Shown here one piece after another: positions 38,635 through 47,405 of a DNA stretch of 64,000 nucleotides. Made by a program: the position numbers and the translations under genes. Within the stretch, counting starts at the first letter, position 1. Each line of letters begins with the position of its first letter. The DNA is from Leptolyngbya sp. PCC 7375 (GTDB lineage: Bacteria; Cyanobacteriota; Cyanobacteriia; Phormidesmidales; Phormidesmidaceae), in NCBI RefSeq assembly GCF_000316115.1, contig NZ_JH993795.1, positions 253,555 through 317,554 of the forward strand. Direction: 5' to 3'. The notes beneath the pieces were generated by a model. It did not search any database. It saw nothing but the letters and a program-made list of their open reading frames with translations, and was not told where the DNA came from.

Positions 38635-38859
38635 TTAGGCTGATGTTTGATCTCGTGCGATCTCAATTTCATAAACTTGTATGTAATCCCAATCTAGATC
38701 GGGGATTACATCATCAGTGTGCAGAAAGCTAGTCATCGTCAAGCTCTTGTTAGTGCTGTAATTGGTTGCTCGTTTCACTCGCGCTATTTCGCTATTGTCA
38801 TCAAGAGGCGACAGCTTATCACAGCAAAGCTGTGAGCGCTTCTGCTCTTGGGATGCCAA
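38635..38859 (-). CDS. small hypothetical ORF
   Basis: 74 aa with no recognised domain. The C-terminal part (DDVIPDLDWDYIQVYEIEIA) looks protein-like while the N-terminal half does not. An internal ATG at 38736 would give a ~34-residue acidic peptide. Weak candidate. Confidence 0.3.
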   Translation of the reverse strand: MASQEQKRSQLCCDKLSPLDDNSEIARVKRATNYSTNKSLTMTSFLHTDDVIPDLDWDYIQVYEIEIARDQTSA

Positions 38860-39025
38860 TAGCTAGCTAAGGGGTCTAAGAGAGAAAAGAGAAGGAGAGG
38901 TAAGGGTATCTATCATTTTTTTAGATAAGATTGGCTCCTTGTCTGGGTGAATACTTATGCCTGTTCACGCTATGTCAGGCTATGGCCGTAAGGCCCCGTA
39001 ATTGAGGCCGTTTACCTAGGAAAAA

Positions 39026-39568
39026 TTAAAACTCCGGCTCGTCCTTCCGCCGCTGCATAAACAACGTGCTCGAAAACGCCCGTATCGTCGTTTCCTGTGC
39101 CTCCGGCAACGCCGCTTTCAGCTCCTGAAAGATATCCACGATTTCCACCACGTCCCGACTCGTCGGCTGCTTAGCCGGTGGCGCTGGCTGCGGTGGGCTT
39201 GGTATTGCGGCTAAGTTAGGCGGTGCGGTAGGGCGAGGGTCGCTAGCCGGTGGCATAAATTCATTTCTCTCATGGGGGGCAACCGTGCGGCTCTCTAGCG
39301 TCTGCATCAGCTCTGGCGGTTGCTCCTTGGCTACCCTCCATTTACCGGTACGATAGTGGCATAAAATCACATCCCCCTTTTTGAGCCTAGAAAATATCCC
39401 AGGATTGAAATAGATCCGCTGTTCGCCGCCAGTCTCAAAGACGACTAACGCAGAGTGCTGCGCCTGCCATTCTGGGTTGTTGGTCTTCGGCTCAGTCGGA
39501 TCAAACTTCAGCGTGACCCATTGCCATACGCTTTGCTGCGATGCGTTTTTTAGTGGTGAATTATTCAT
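39026..39568 (-). CDS. hypothetical protein with Pro-rich linker
   Basis: 180 aa from ATG 39568 (MNNSPLKNASQQSVWQW); an ORF extension to 39610 lacks support. The N-terminal half is a small beta domain (SALVVFETGGEQRIYFNPG, KKGDVILCHYRTGKWRVA) resembling an OB or SH3-like barrel. A Pro/Ala-rich linker leads to a helical tail. Probably nucleic-acid related by shape only. It follows the 87-aa gene upstream on the same strand, likely an operon. Confidence 0.6.
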   Translation of the reverse strand: MNNSPLKNASQQSVWQWVTLKFDPTEPKTNNPEWQAQHSALVVFETGGEQRIYFNPGIFSRLKKGDVILCHYRTGKWRVAKEQPPELMQTLESRTVAPHERNEFMPPASDPRPTAPPNLAAIPSPPQPAPPAKQPTSRDVVEIVDIFQELKAALPEAQETTIRAFSSTLFMQRRKDEPEF

Positions 39569-39629
39569 TAGTCTTCTATGTGTCGTATTGCTGGCAGTGC
39601 GGGGCACCACTCCCGCCTAGGTGCGGGAC

Positions 39630-39893
39630 TTAAAAAATTTCGTCGCAGCTGCAGGGGTTAGGATCGTCATACCCGCCAGTCAAATAGGCATGGCTAAGGA
39701 TGCGCCAATCAAGTTTTGACTGGTCTTGCGTCACGTCTTGATGAATCCTGGCAAGGGCTCTCATTACCTGCCGACTGCCCCAACGCCTCAAGATTTGCTC
39801 CAAGGTCGCTTGATCCATCCCCCAGGCTTCCACCTTTTCTAAGTCCTGCTGTTCCCGCTTGTCCTGATCAGCAATAGAATCTATCTCGTACAT
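39630..39893 (-). CDS. small hypothetical protein
   Basis: 87 aa. Acidic N-terminus, a helical middle (TLEQILRRWGSRQVMRALAR) and a C-terminal PNPCSCDEIF. A good GGAAAC-type leader precedes the ATG. It lies 20 bp before the next minus-strand gene. No family recognised. Confidence 0.55.
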   Translation of the reverse strand: MYEIDSIADQDKREQQDLEKVEAWGMDQATLEQILRRWGSRQVMRALARIHQDVTQDQSKLDWRILSHAYLTGGYDDPNPCSCDEIF

Positions 39894-40078
39894 CTTGTTT
39901 CCTTTTGTTTGGATTGGTAGGCAAGATGTGCACGGAGTGATCTGGTTGCCTCCAGATCACTCCACTTTTATGCACAACTCACTAAAGAAAGAGAGTTTTA
40001 TTGATATCACCTAAAACACTGAAAAGCATTGATATAAATGAATTAAAGCGACTAAAAAAAACTCTCTTTCTACTCTTT

Positions 40079-40119
40079 TATTGTACCATTTTTAGCGCTA
40101 AAAATGGTACAATAGTACC
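40079..40119 (+). promoter_or_regulatory. 36-bp perfect palindrome overlapping a LexA-like box and -10 element
   Basis: 40079-40114 is a perfect uninterrupted dyad (half-site TATTGTACCATTTTTAGC). Its right half gives TACAAT (40108-40113), a good -10. GGTACAATAGTACC at 40106-40119 fits the cyanobacterial LexA box RGTAC-N3-D-GTWC-B as I recall it. A repressor here would block transcription to the right. The downstream region ends in a terminator at 41058-41093. Confidence 0.6.
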
Positions 40120-40453
40120 AAGCGCACGAGGGCAAACGGCAAACGTAAGCGGCGAAGATCTAGAACGCAACCGCAGACGCCAGACGGCATGACGCCTAAG
40201 CAGGCAGCGGGGAAACCGGATAGTAGGGCGGTAACACCCTCAAAGTTGGCCCAGCGAGCCCAACCCACACCATTTGGAAACCGACCGGAGTAAAGGCGAG
40301 AGCCTTGCTAGCAGGCAGCAACCGAGCAACGGCAGCAGACACAAGAATAGGGAAACTCACCCTGGCCAAAGGCCACGACCAGGGGCGCAACAACAATAAA
40401 CGGCAGGGCAACAGACTTTTTAAGGCACCCTGCCGTAACAACAACACTATGCA

Positions 40454-40744
40454 ATGCAACAGCTAGAGCTAAAGCCCAAGCCTGACATACTCAACGCCTG
40501 CCCGTGGGCACGACCACACCGCGACGGTATCGCCTGCGGCGTAGTGCTCGCTGTACCCGCACCGCTGCCCTACGGGCTGGCGACGTGGCTACGCGCGGAG
40601 GGTTGGCAATGTAAAGCGGTAGCCGCCGACCGAGGGCAGTATGCGGCGTTGCTGGTCGGTGGGTGTGCTGTGGAGCTGCTGGGGTGGGTGCCCAGGCCGG
40701 AAAGCCACGGAAGTGAGACAGCGGGGAATTACTTGCCCTGGTAG
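40454..40744 (+). CDS. small hypothetical protein with LPW tail
   Basis: 96 aa. The central part (GIACGVVLAVPAPLPYGLAT and AALLVGGCAVELLGWVP) is Ala/Leu/Val-rich and looks globular. It ends GNYLPW, the C-terminal motif seen on three other small proteins here. The ATG at 40454 or the one at 40449 in another frame gives no strong ribosome site. It sits in the T-poor transcript. Confidence 0.5.
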   Translation: MQQLELKPKPDILNACPWARPHRDGIACGVVLAVPAPLPYGLATWLRAEGWQCKAVAADRGQYAALLVGGCAVELLGWVPRPESHGSETAGNYLPW

Positions 40745-41057
40745 CCGCTAGAGGTAGGAGAGGCCACAGCCAAGACCCGCCCGAGCACCGAGCGCCACGC
40801 AGCCACAGGTCACCGCACCAGCGTGGGGTCCCGTTGTCAAGGGCGTAGCGGATGCGGAGAGCGGAGCGTCCCTTGATCAATGGGCGCGGTGCGGTAGCCT
40901 ATTTGGCAGTGGCGTAGAGGGTCGCAGGGCGGCAAATAAAAAAGAGCCCAACCACACCAATGGTGCGGGGAGCGGAGCGGACGCACAGAAAAATAAGTGG
41001 GCAACGTCTCAATGTCTTGGCTGTGGCCCACTAGCGAGGGACAAGCGAAACTGAGAC

Positions 41058-41093
41058 GTGCCGGTGTGAATACACGGGCACAACAGCTTTTTT
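41058..41093 (+). terminator. rho-independent terminator of the T-poor transcript
   Basis: GTGCCGGTGT pairs with ACACGGGCAC (one mismatch) around GAAT; six T follow at 41088-41093 after ACAGC. Plus-strand direction. Confidence 0.7.
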
Positions 41094-41355
41094 ATAAGCC
41101 GTTAAACAAAGACGATGTAGTAGCCGGTGGTACTCCACGGGCTGCGGTTTTGGGTAGTTGAGGTGGTTGCGATCGCAAAGTCTAGAAGGCCTTGAATCGC
41201 TGCCCCTAGGAGCAACTACTCCACGATATCGAAATCAGTATGTTAGGCTGACACCTATCTATCTAACTCTCTTACTATCTAAATATTAGACAACATCGAT
41301 ACCTAATCTACTAAACCAAGAAATTAGATAAAAAATCTCCCTCTAATGATGTGTT

Positions 41356-42396
41356 ATGTCGTCAAACAGCCCAAGACGCAGACAAACGAATAATATGGAA
41401 ATCAAAGATCTAGCTGGGTTTAGTAAACCACTTACACGACTAATAGAAGTAATATCTAAGGGAATCGGTGCAGTCTTTGCATCATATCTAATTCGCGATA
41501 CGGCAGACGCTCGATCTTACGAGATCCGTACAATATCAGCTGCATTGAGGGAAGTTGGAGAAAACCATAATCTTTCTGTTATCTATAAAAAAGGTGAAAT
41601 CGAGATATGGCAGAAACCTAACGACCAGACGTTAATACTAGATGCCAAAGGAATTGATGAACGATCAAATCTTCGATTGAATTACCAAGAGCGGAAGCGG
41701 CAGGCAAATATTGAGAATGTGACATCCATTGCTGCAGCCGAACTCATAGACGACGAGTCAATTACCACCGAACAACCAGACGAAGATTGGATATCGCGAT
41801 TCTTTAACTCTGCCCAGGATATTTCGTCTGAGCAAATGCAGAATTTATGGGGACTCATTCTCGCAGGCGAAATTCGACAACCAGGCACATATTCATTACG
41901 CACTCTCGACTTGCTTCGCAACCTGAAAACGCGCGAGGCTGAGGTGATAGCCAAGGTTGGAAAAATGGCATTAAACGGAGATAACAAGTCATTTTTTATA
42001 GATGCTCACGATAAACAATGGCTGGAAAAGGAACGCGGCTTAGTCGACAGTCATATTTTCGAACTTAGAGAACTTGCTATTTTGCACCCATCTGACCTTG
42101 ATTTAGAACTATTTGACAAGTCTACTGTTGACGAACATATATTTTACTTCGGCAAACAATTGTTACGTATCCAACGCAGCGAAATCAAAACCCCAGTAAG
42201 AGTAAGGGGTTGGAAATTCACTACGGTGGGGCAGGAGCTTCTTTCGCTCTTACCATTTCATATCGATAACGAGTACCTGGAAAATCTAGGACGATTCTTT
42301 GTTAAACATAAAGGCAAAGCATTTATAGGATCGATCGTCGAGAGACATCCCGATGGGAAAATCGGATACAAAATCATTCGCGAGATTGTAGATTAG
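41356..42396 (+). CDS. DUF2806-family protein
   Basis: 346 aa. The family signature is DEDWISRFFNSAQDISSEQM then NLWGLILAGEIRQPGTYSLR TLDLLRNL (~145-190). The N-terminal half is helical and charged, and the C-terminal half beta-rich (VRVRGWKFTTVGQELL). DUF2806 proteins are common on mobile elements and have no established biochemistry. An inner ATG at residue 14 (MEIKDLAGF) is a possible start. Convergent with the C11 protease. 41094-41355 upstream holds no gene. Confidence 0.75.
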   Translation: MSSNSPRRRQTNNMEIKDLAGFSKPLTRLIEVISKGIGAVFASYLIRDTADARSYEIRTISAALREVGENHNLSVIYKKGEIEIWQKPNDQTLILDAKGIDERSNLRLNYQERKRQANIENVTSIAAAELIDDESITTEQPDEDWISRFFNSAQDISSEQMQNLWGLILAGEIRQPGTYSLRTLDLLRNLKTREAEVIAKVGKMALNGDNKSFFIDAHDKQWLEKERGLVDSHIFELRELAILHPSDLDLELFDKSTVDEHIFYFGKQLLRIQRSEIKTPVRVRGWKFTTVGQELLSLLPFHIDNEYLENLGRFFVKHKGKAFIGSIVERHPDGKIGYKIIREIVD

Positions 42397-42647
42397 TTGC
42401 ACCAGCCGCAGCCATTCAACTATCGATAGACAAATCCAAATTATTGCCAGTAAATAACTTCAGCCTATTAAGAGACTTTAGCGAGAATCTTAGGGCACAC
42501 AGCGACATCAGGCTTTGAGGCAACTGGCACACTCCAATATAGCCCGTCTTTAGTCCAAAAATAAGACCAACTGTCACAGGGCTTATTACAGACACCCTGC
42601 CAGTGACGTTGCCACAGGCAAGCAGTGAAGCCGACGAAGTTCAAATG

Positions 42648-43871
42648 CTACCCTAATTTTCCATCATGCAGTAGTCGATTAAATAATGTGGGTAGATTGA
42701 GTCCTTCATACACACCTGAGGCAACATATCTATCAAGGTCCTCTGAGCTTTCAGGTAAATAAACACTCAGGCCAGAAAGCGATTCTAAATAACGGATGAT
42801 CGGTTTGATCTCCGGCTCTGTGAGATATAAACGTTGGAAAGTAATAAATTCAAGTGGATCTGTATTTGGCAGATACTCAAAGACCTGCTCCAGCAGACTA
42901 ACTAAATTATTTAGATAAACAGGTTCAGTTTGTGTTTGCTCGGACAGCGTAGATAGAAAAATAACAATATCGACGTAAGTATCACCAAAATAAGGAATTC
43001 GGGGGACCTGAGCTAGATCAAGATGCTCCCAAGGCTGTTGCAATATACTGTCTATCAACGTGTTGAGCGCGACTGTAATCTCTGAAATACGGTCGCAATC
43101 AACAACCGTATATCCCAAATACATGTCAGAAGTTTCAAATTCTCTAATTCTATGAGCTAACTGTTTTCCGCTGATATTGGGCGCAGTCCCAAGAAATTGA
43201 AATACATTTGAGTAATGGTAATTAGGAGCACCTAGCAAATCCTGAGAAGCTAAAATATAGTTTGCCGTAGGACTCATGATGTTACAGGCTTCTAGAGTGC
43301 CTTTATTGCAGTTTTGAAAGAAGAAAAGTTCTAGTGATTGACCTGTTTGTTGGTTAAAGCGCAAGATAACATCCCGAATATCAATAATTTCCATCCAGTT
43401 TCTTTGCTGGGACCCTGATTTTCCAGTGTTGTAATCTGGGCTGATCTGGGTTAATCGTCCGCCATGCCCCATAAAAGCAACAACCCAATTATCAGCTTGG
43501 TAAGACTGAGCGGCCCAATCCGTCAGAGCTGTAAACATTTCCGGATCAGAACTATCTTCACTATCTAGAAAATAGCTGTCTACGCCACTCGAAGAGATAA
43601 TCGTCCTTGATAAAGTAGGCTGTTGAGCAAAATCAGCTTGCACAATAGCCAGTACATTATCTGTTTGAATGCTCTCTTTCAGCATCGTCATGACTGCATC
43701 GCCCAAATAGCTTAGGTCATTGTCGTAAGGTATCCAGTACAAAAATATCCAACTATACCTGGGAAGATTCAGATGATTCCTCGCTAGCACTTTATCTGCG
43801 GAAAGGCTTCCCAGCAATGTTAAACCGCCGACCGTAAGAGATTTAATTGCCGTTCTACGGTTAATCATCAC
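42648..43871 (-). CDS. C11 (clostripain-like) cysteine protease with Tat-type signal
   Basis: 407 aa. The N-terminus INRRTAIKSLTVGGLTLLGS has a twin-arginine and hydrophobic core, so export is likely. The caspase-fold catalytic pair is His in WVVAFMGHGGRL (~135) and Cys in LELFFFQNCNKGTLEACNIM (~190). A start DNDLSYLGDAVMTMLKE region matches the family's first strand. Such proteases cleave after basic residues and mature themselves. It stands alone on the minus strand. Confidence 0.85.
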   Translation of the reverse strand: MMINRRTAIKSLTVGGLTLLGSLSADKVLARNHLNLPRYSWIFLYWIPYDNDLSYLGDAVMTMLKESIQTDNVLAIVQADFAQQPTLSRTIISSSGVDSYFLDSEDSSDPEMFTALTDWAAQSYQADNWVVAFMGHGGRLTQISPDYNTGKSGSQQRNWMEIIDIRDVILRFNQQTGQSLELFFFQNCNKGTLEACNIMSPTANYILASQDLLGAPNYHYSNVFQFLGTAPNISGKQLAHRIREFETSDMYLGYTVVDCDRISEITVALNTLIDSILQQPWEHLDLAQVPRIPYFGDTYVDIVIFLSTLSEQTQTEPVYLNNLVSLLEQVFEYLPNTDPLEFITFQRLYLTEPEIKPIIRYLESLSGLSVYLPESSEDLDRYVASGVYEGLNLPTLFNRLLHDGKLG

Positions 43872-44224
43872 CTACTGAGTTCCAGTCTACTACTTCATAG
43901 TAGAGGCCCTGAGCTAATTCCAGACTATAGAACGGTGGGGAGTTGCGATCGCAACTCCCACATCTAACACGCACCACCACATCCCGCAACGCAATAAACC
44001 GCACCACCGCTTCCGGTCACCTCGCCGCCAGCAAAGGCCGCTCATCCACCATCAGCACCTCATAGCGACGCTCAGGCTGCTAACGGTGGCCGACGACGAG
44101 GTCGCCTGAGCGTGGCACCGCATGACGACGTTGCGATCGCAATGTCCTATGCAGCAGTCAGACCTGATCCTGGGCAGCATGACTGAATAACTCTGACAGA
44201 CCACTTATTTCAAAGAAAACGACG
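43872..44224. other. intergenic region with inverted repeat
   Basis: 353 bp without a gene. ACGCTCAGG (44068-44076) and CCTGAGCGT (44105-44113) form a 9-bp stem in a GC-rich patch, and two HIP1 octamers occur. It may be remnant sequence; nothing else was recognised. Confidence 0.4.
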
Positions 44225-44437
44225 ATGCCAATTAATCCATATGAGCCAGAACTCGCGAAGCGGAGAACGATCCTGACCATTGCAGATCGTCAGCTAAAGC
44301 AAGCAATGTCGGCCTTCTCAAATATGACCAAAGACAATTCACAGGACAAATTAAATGCGGTGTTGATTGCACTCAAAGACTATCAGGATGCCGCCAAAGG
44401 CTTAGCGGAGTGGGTCCAGCAAAAACACACCAAGTAA
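44225..44437 (+). CDS. small helical hypothetical protein
   Basis: 70 aa, all-helical and Lys/Ala-rich (ILTIADRQLKQAMSAFSNMT, VLIALKDYQDAAKGLAEWVQ). No known domain. GAAAACGACG precedes the ATG without a good ribosome site. It lies next to the second conserved noncoding block. Confidence 0.5.
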   Translation: MPINPYEPELAKRRTILTIADRQLKQAMSAFSNMTKDNSQDKLNAVLIALKDYQDAAKGLAEWVQQKHTK

Positions 44438-44499
44438 TAACACCTCATCTAGCCGTGTCAGCTCATAGACGTATCTCACTGCTCAACAGCAACAATAGT

Positions 44500-45168
44500 G
44501 ACAAATAACAAGTTAACGTTTGTATCACCCAAGAGATATCTCAGCACCACCGGAATATGCTGTACACATGAGTTGAAAAGCTCATAGCCACAACAAAAGG
44601 AGGTCTAACGATAGATAGCTTAATAGAATCGTTCGACGTTTCAAAAACAGTACCCAAACACATCACTGATATTTCTTCTTAATTGCACTAGAGAGCCCTG
44701 TTTATAATAGGTTCGCCTGATATAAAACAACTCTTAAAAGTTTTGTTTACCTTAGAAGAGTTCCTCGGTCGAGTGTTCTGGGTGCTGTTGTGTTTTAAAG
44801 CGCTCCTAGCTCCAGTCGCCCAACGCTACAACTCACTGGGCCACGATAAAAATAAGCCCTGAATCCTTTAGTCAATACCCCAGCAGCTCACACCACAGTG
44901 ATCGCAGACACAAACCAAGGAAACTTGATGATTGTGTAAGCAGACCATAGGTTTATCTTGCCAAAGGATGGGTATGACCCCGCATCGGCCTACAGTGGAC
45001 TCATAGACAAAAACGTTATTGCATAACGACCTATATCGAACCTTATATCTAAGTAGACAGAACTCTGTATGCTTACCCCTTATATCTAAACCGAAGCCCC
45101 CATGAGCCTTAGCGCCTGTGGGGGCTTCTTATATGGAATCGATGCTGGCTGGTTGCGATCGCAACGTT
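44500..45168. ncRNA. conserved noncoding block, copy 2 (inverted)
   Basis: Reverse-complement relative of 34933-35700, again directly downstream of the small nuclease gene. Exact shared runs occur at 44663-44680, 44775-44792 and 44596-44605 (AAAGGAGGTC). The GAAGCCCCC/GGGGGCTTC stem near 45085-45130 is stronger than in copy 1, and CGTTAT-GCA-ATAACG is present near 45020. No start codon follows the AAAGGAGGTC, although it is a perfect ribosome-site match. Confidence 0.55.
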
Positions 45169-45633
45169 CTAGGGCGCAGTACCTGTTTCTATTCGCTTCA
45201 GCTCTTTTTCATCGTCACTGGTGAAGTAGTAAGCCTCTACAGACTGAGCATTACCTAATTTTGCTCGTAGCTTTTCAGCGTAATCACTCGCCTGACCCTC
45301 TACTTTACGACGCTTTTTAGTATTGCCGTTCCGTCTCGTACTCCCCTTCCTCCCAGCAGCTGAACCGTTCTCGTTCAGGACAAGATATTTCACTTCTACG
45401 ACCGCAAACCGTCCTTTCCCATCCGTGAAAACGAAGTCTCCTCGTCCCTCGTTAGTCTGACCTGGTTCACACTCCCATTCATCATCAATTAAAAAAGGAT
45501 AGTTGGGCAAAAGCTGAGAACTATTCAAAACCAACTTCCGCTTGAGGCCATACTCGCCAACCACATCCCAATCACGCCCAGCAAAATAGGCACGTAGCAC
45601 TTGATCACGATGTTCAATATCAGATTGGTTCAT
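45169..45633 (-). CDS. small PD-(D/E)XK-type nuclease, copy 2
   Basis: 154 aa, duplicate of 34471-34932 in inverted orientation. It keeps MNQSDIEHRDQVLRAYF, NEGRGDFVFTDGKG (D), FAVVEVKYLVL (E-x-K) and EGQASDYAEKL (Q-x3-Y), while the basic linker has changed (TRRNGNTKKRRKV). Divergent from repeat-protein copy 2. Divergence with kept catalytic residues indicates an old duplication or two separate acquisitions. Confidence 0.75.
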   Translation of the reverse strand: MNQSDIEHRDQVLRAYFAGRDWDVVGEYGLKRKLVLNSSQLLPNYPFLIDDEWECEPGQTNEGRGDFVFTDGKGRFAVVEVKYLVLNENGSAAGRKGSTRRNGNTKKRRKVEGQASDYAEKLRAKLGNAQSVEAYYFTSDDEKELKRIETGTAP

Positions 45634-45860
45634 TTTCAGGATGGGTACTAACGTCAGTCAGTCTAGCCATTCCGTTAAAACAAATCAGAGTTGCGATCGC
45701 AACCCCAAAACCACCCCTGTGACCCCCATCACCAACATTACTCAGCCAATCTCAGAAACCCCTTAAGCAACCCTCAGTTACCCGTCAGATAGCATTCAGG
45801 TAGCTCCCGCATTCTTGTAATCAATGAAGTCAATCACTGATTCCCCAAGGAGCTTTAACC

Positions 45861-46376
45861 ATGAAACGCACACTGCTTTCCGCCTTAACTGTTCTCGTTG
45901 CTTCCGCTGCGATCGCACCCATCGCATCCGCCGCTGAGCCCGCTAGCTTCAATATTCAGTCCGCTCGCCTCGAAGCGCTTGACGCTCGCACCAAGAATTC
46001 AGTCCACAAACTACGCCTTGAGCACCTCAACAACCAAACCAAGGCCATCGAAGATATCCAAGCCGCTCGCTTAGATGCCCTAGACGCCCGCACTAAGGCT
46101 GTCGATAACATTCAAGCCGCTCGCTTAGATGCATTAGACGCTCGCACTAAAGCCGTTGAAAACATCCAAGAGACTCGCCTAAATGCTCTGAATGCTCGTA
46201 CCAAGAACACCGTTCACAAGCTACGTCTGGAGCATCTCAACAACCAGACTAAAGCGGTTGAAGATATTCAAGCCGCACGTTTAGACGCCTTGGATGCTCG
46301 TACTAAAGCTATCGACAACATCCAGGAAGCTCGCCTAGATGCGCTCGACGCTCGTACTAAGTCCGTCGTTCGCTGA
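45861..46376 (+). CDS. secreted ~17-residue-repeat protein, copy 2
   Basis: 171 aa. Nearly the same protein as 33715-34227: signal peptide MKRTLLSALTVLVASAAIAP, then alternating ARLDALDARTKAIDNIQ and RLEHLNNQTKAIEDIQ units, ending TKSVVR. The ribosome site CAAGGAGCTTTAACC is kept. Synonymous changes are frequent while the protein is conserved, pointing to purifying selection. A conserved stem and a strong terminator follow. Confidence 0.85.
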   Translation: MKRTLLSALTVLVASAAIAPIASAAEPASFNIQSARLEALDARTKNSVHKLRLEHLNNQTKAIEDIQAARLDALDARTKAVDNIQAARLDALDARTKAVENIQETRLNALNARTKNTVHKLRLEHLNNQTKAVEDIQAARLDALDARTKAIDNIQEARLDALDARTKSVVR

Positions 46377-46423
46377 AAGAGCAGGTCCGCTAACAGCGGG
46401 GCGTAGCCAGGCTAACCAAGTTT

Positions 46424-46481
46424 GGGTGCCGAGTGCGTCTCCGTACATCCGTGAAGCTTCATTATCTTTCATGAGGCACCC
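46424..46481 (+). ncRNA. conserved 3'-UTR stem-loop downstream of the repeat-protein gene, copy 2
   Basis: GGGTGCC (46424-46430) pairs with GGCACCC (46475-46481) around a loop with GTGAAGCTTCAT. It is the counterpart of 33627-33682. Confidence 0.5.
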
Positions 46482-46510
46482 TTCTCTACTCAGACTCTCC
46501 CTACAACACA

Positions 46511-46549
46511 CACTTCAAGCCTTTGCCGAATTGGCAAAGGCTTGAAGTG
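46511..46549 (+). terminator. 17-bp-arm hairpin terminator
   Basis: CACTTCAAGCCTTTGCC and GGCAAAGGCTTGAAGTG form a perfect 17-bp stem around GAATT. It follows the repeat-protein copy 2 and its UTR stem. The T-run after it is poor, so it may act in both directions. Confidence 0.7.
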
Positions 46550-46586
46550 CGAAGAGTCTCAACTTCCTAAAGAAGAACTGCAAAGT

Positions 46587-47405
46587 CTAAATAATTAAGC
46601 TTCCAAATAATAGTCCCAAAACACTGCAAATGAATTGCACTGCGATATTCAAAAGCCAGATTAGAAAACCAGCGAAAATAAACACCCTAAATTGGTATTG
46701 ATGCCAGGGACCTGATCCTTTAGGCACACGTCCAAACAATTTAGGCGGAATGCCGTTATATCCATTAACCTGAAACAGTTTGCTAGGGATCTGATAAACA
46801 ATCAATCTGACATTCCAAATCAATGGCGGAATACCGATAAGACCTATGAGCACACTAGTTTGAGCTAAAAAAGCTGAGTTAGTTACGGCAGCAATTTCAG
46901 TAACTTTAAGATATAAACTCGCCAGTACCACAGATAGCATCTGTGGCCATAGGCCATAGCATCCATCGAAGTAAAGATAGGCATTTTGCGCCATCGCCCT
47001 TTTTTCGGGGTTCATATCTTTTCCATACAAACTCCCCCAACCTGCCGCAAAAGATACCAGCAGTAATGAAAATGGGAAAATACCAGGACTGAGAATACTA
47101 GAAAATTTATGAGTTATCCTTGCGGCATGATCCACAAATTCCAGCGGATAAAAGATATCAATCGTCCAGAGTAAAGCGCTGGAAGGAAGAGAAACTAATA
47201 AGCTCTCGTAAAGGTTAACAGCCCAAGGGCCTAAGAGACCTCTCCGCTCAATCTCCTCTTTTGAAGCTAAATAAAGAGATTCGTCTCGATGGATAACGCG
47301 CCGTGTCGCCAAATACCGCTCTATTTGAATTAACTTATCTACAAAATCAAACATTACCCAGAAGCGCTCCCGCAAGGGCTTCTGAAGTCTTTTACGTTTC
47401 GCCAT
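46587..47405 (-). CDS. multi-pass membrane protein, unknown
   Basis: 272 aa from ATG 47405 (MAKRKRLQKPLRERFW); an earlier ATG at 47435 is less likely. About four to five transmembrane helices are seen at ~70-90, 105-130, 155-175, 185-205 and 245-270 (e.g. FAGFLIWLLNIAVQFICSVL). The N-terminus is basic, hence cytoplasmic. No domain recognised. Confidence 0.65.
   Translation of the reverse strand: MAKRKRLQKPLRERFWVMFDFVDKLIQIERYLATRRVIHRDESLYLASKEEIERRGLLGPWAVNLYESLLVSLPSSALLWTIDIFYPLEFVDHAARITHKFSSILSPGIFPFSLLLVSFAAGWGSLYGKDMNPEKRAMAQNAYLYFDGCYGLWPQMLSVVLASLYLKVTEIAAVTNSAFLAQTSVLIGLIGIPPLIWNVRLIVYQIPSKLFQVNGYNGIPPKLFGRVPKGSGPWHQYQFRVFIFAGFLIWLLNIAVQFICSVLGLLFGSLII

Larger units (their letters stand above)
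40120..41093 (+). ncRNA. T-poor, hairpin-rich transcribed region (candidate structured RNA / mRNA leader)
   Basis: From the palindromic promoter to the T-run terminator the plus strand is strikingly poor in T and rich in A, C and G, unlike its surroundings. Stable stems include CGGCAGGG/CCCTGCCG (~40403-40438), GGCC-AAA-GGCC and ACGTCTCA/TGAGACGT (near 41007 and 41051). One 96-aa ORF lies inside; the ~330-nt leader and ~310-nt trailer hold no gene. It could be a regulated structured RNA or a structured mRNA. Confidence 0.4.

Noticed and set aside
40001..40192. 63-aa ORF across the LexA-like palindrome
   Set aside because: It would place coding sequence over the promoter dyad and has no ribosome site or domain.
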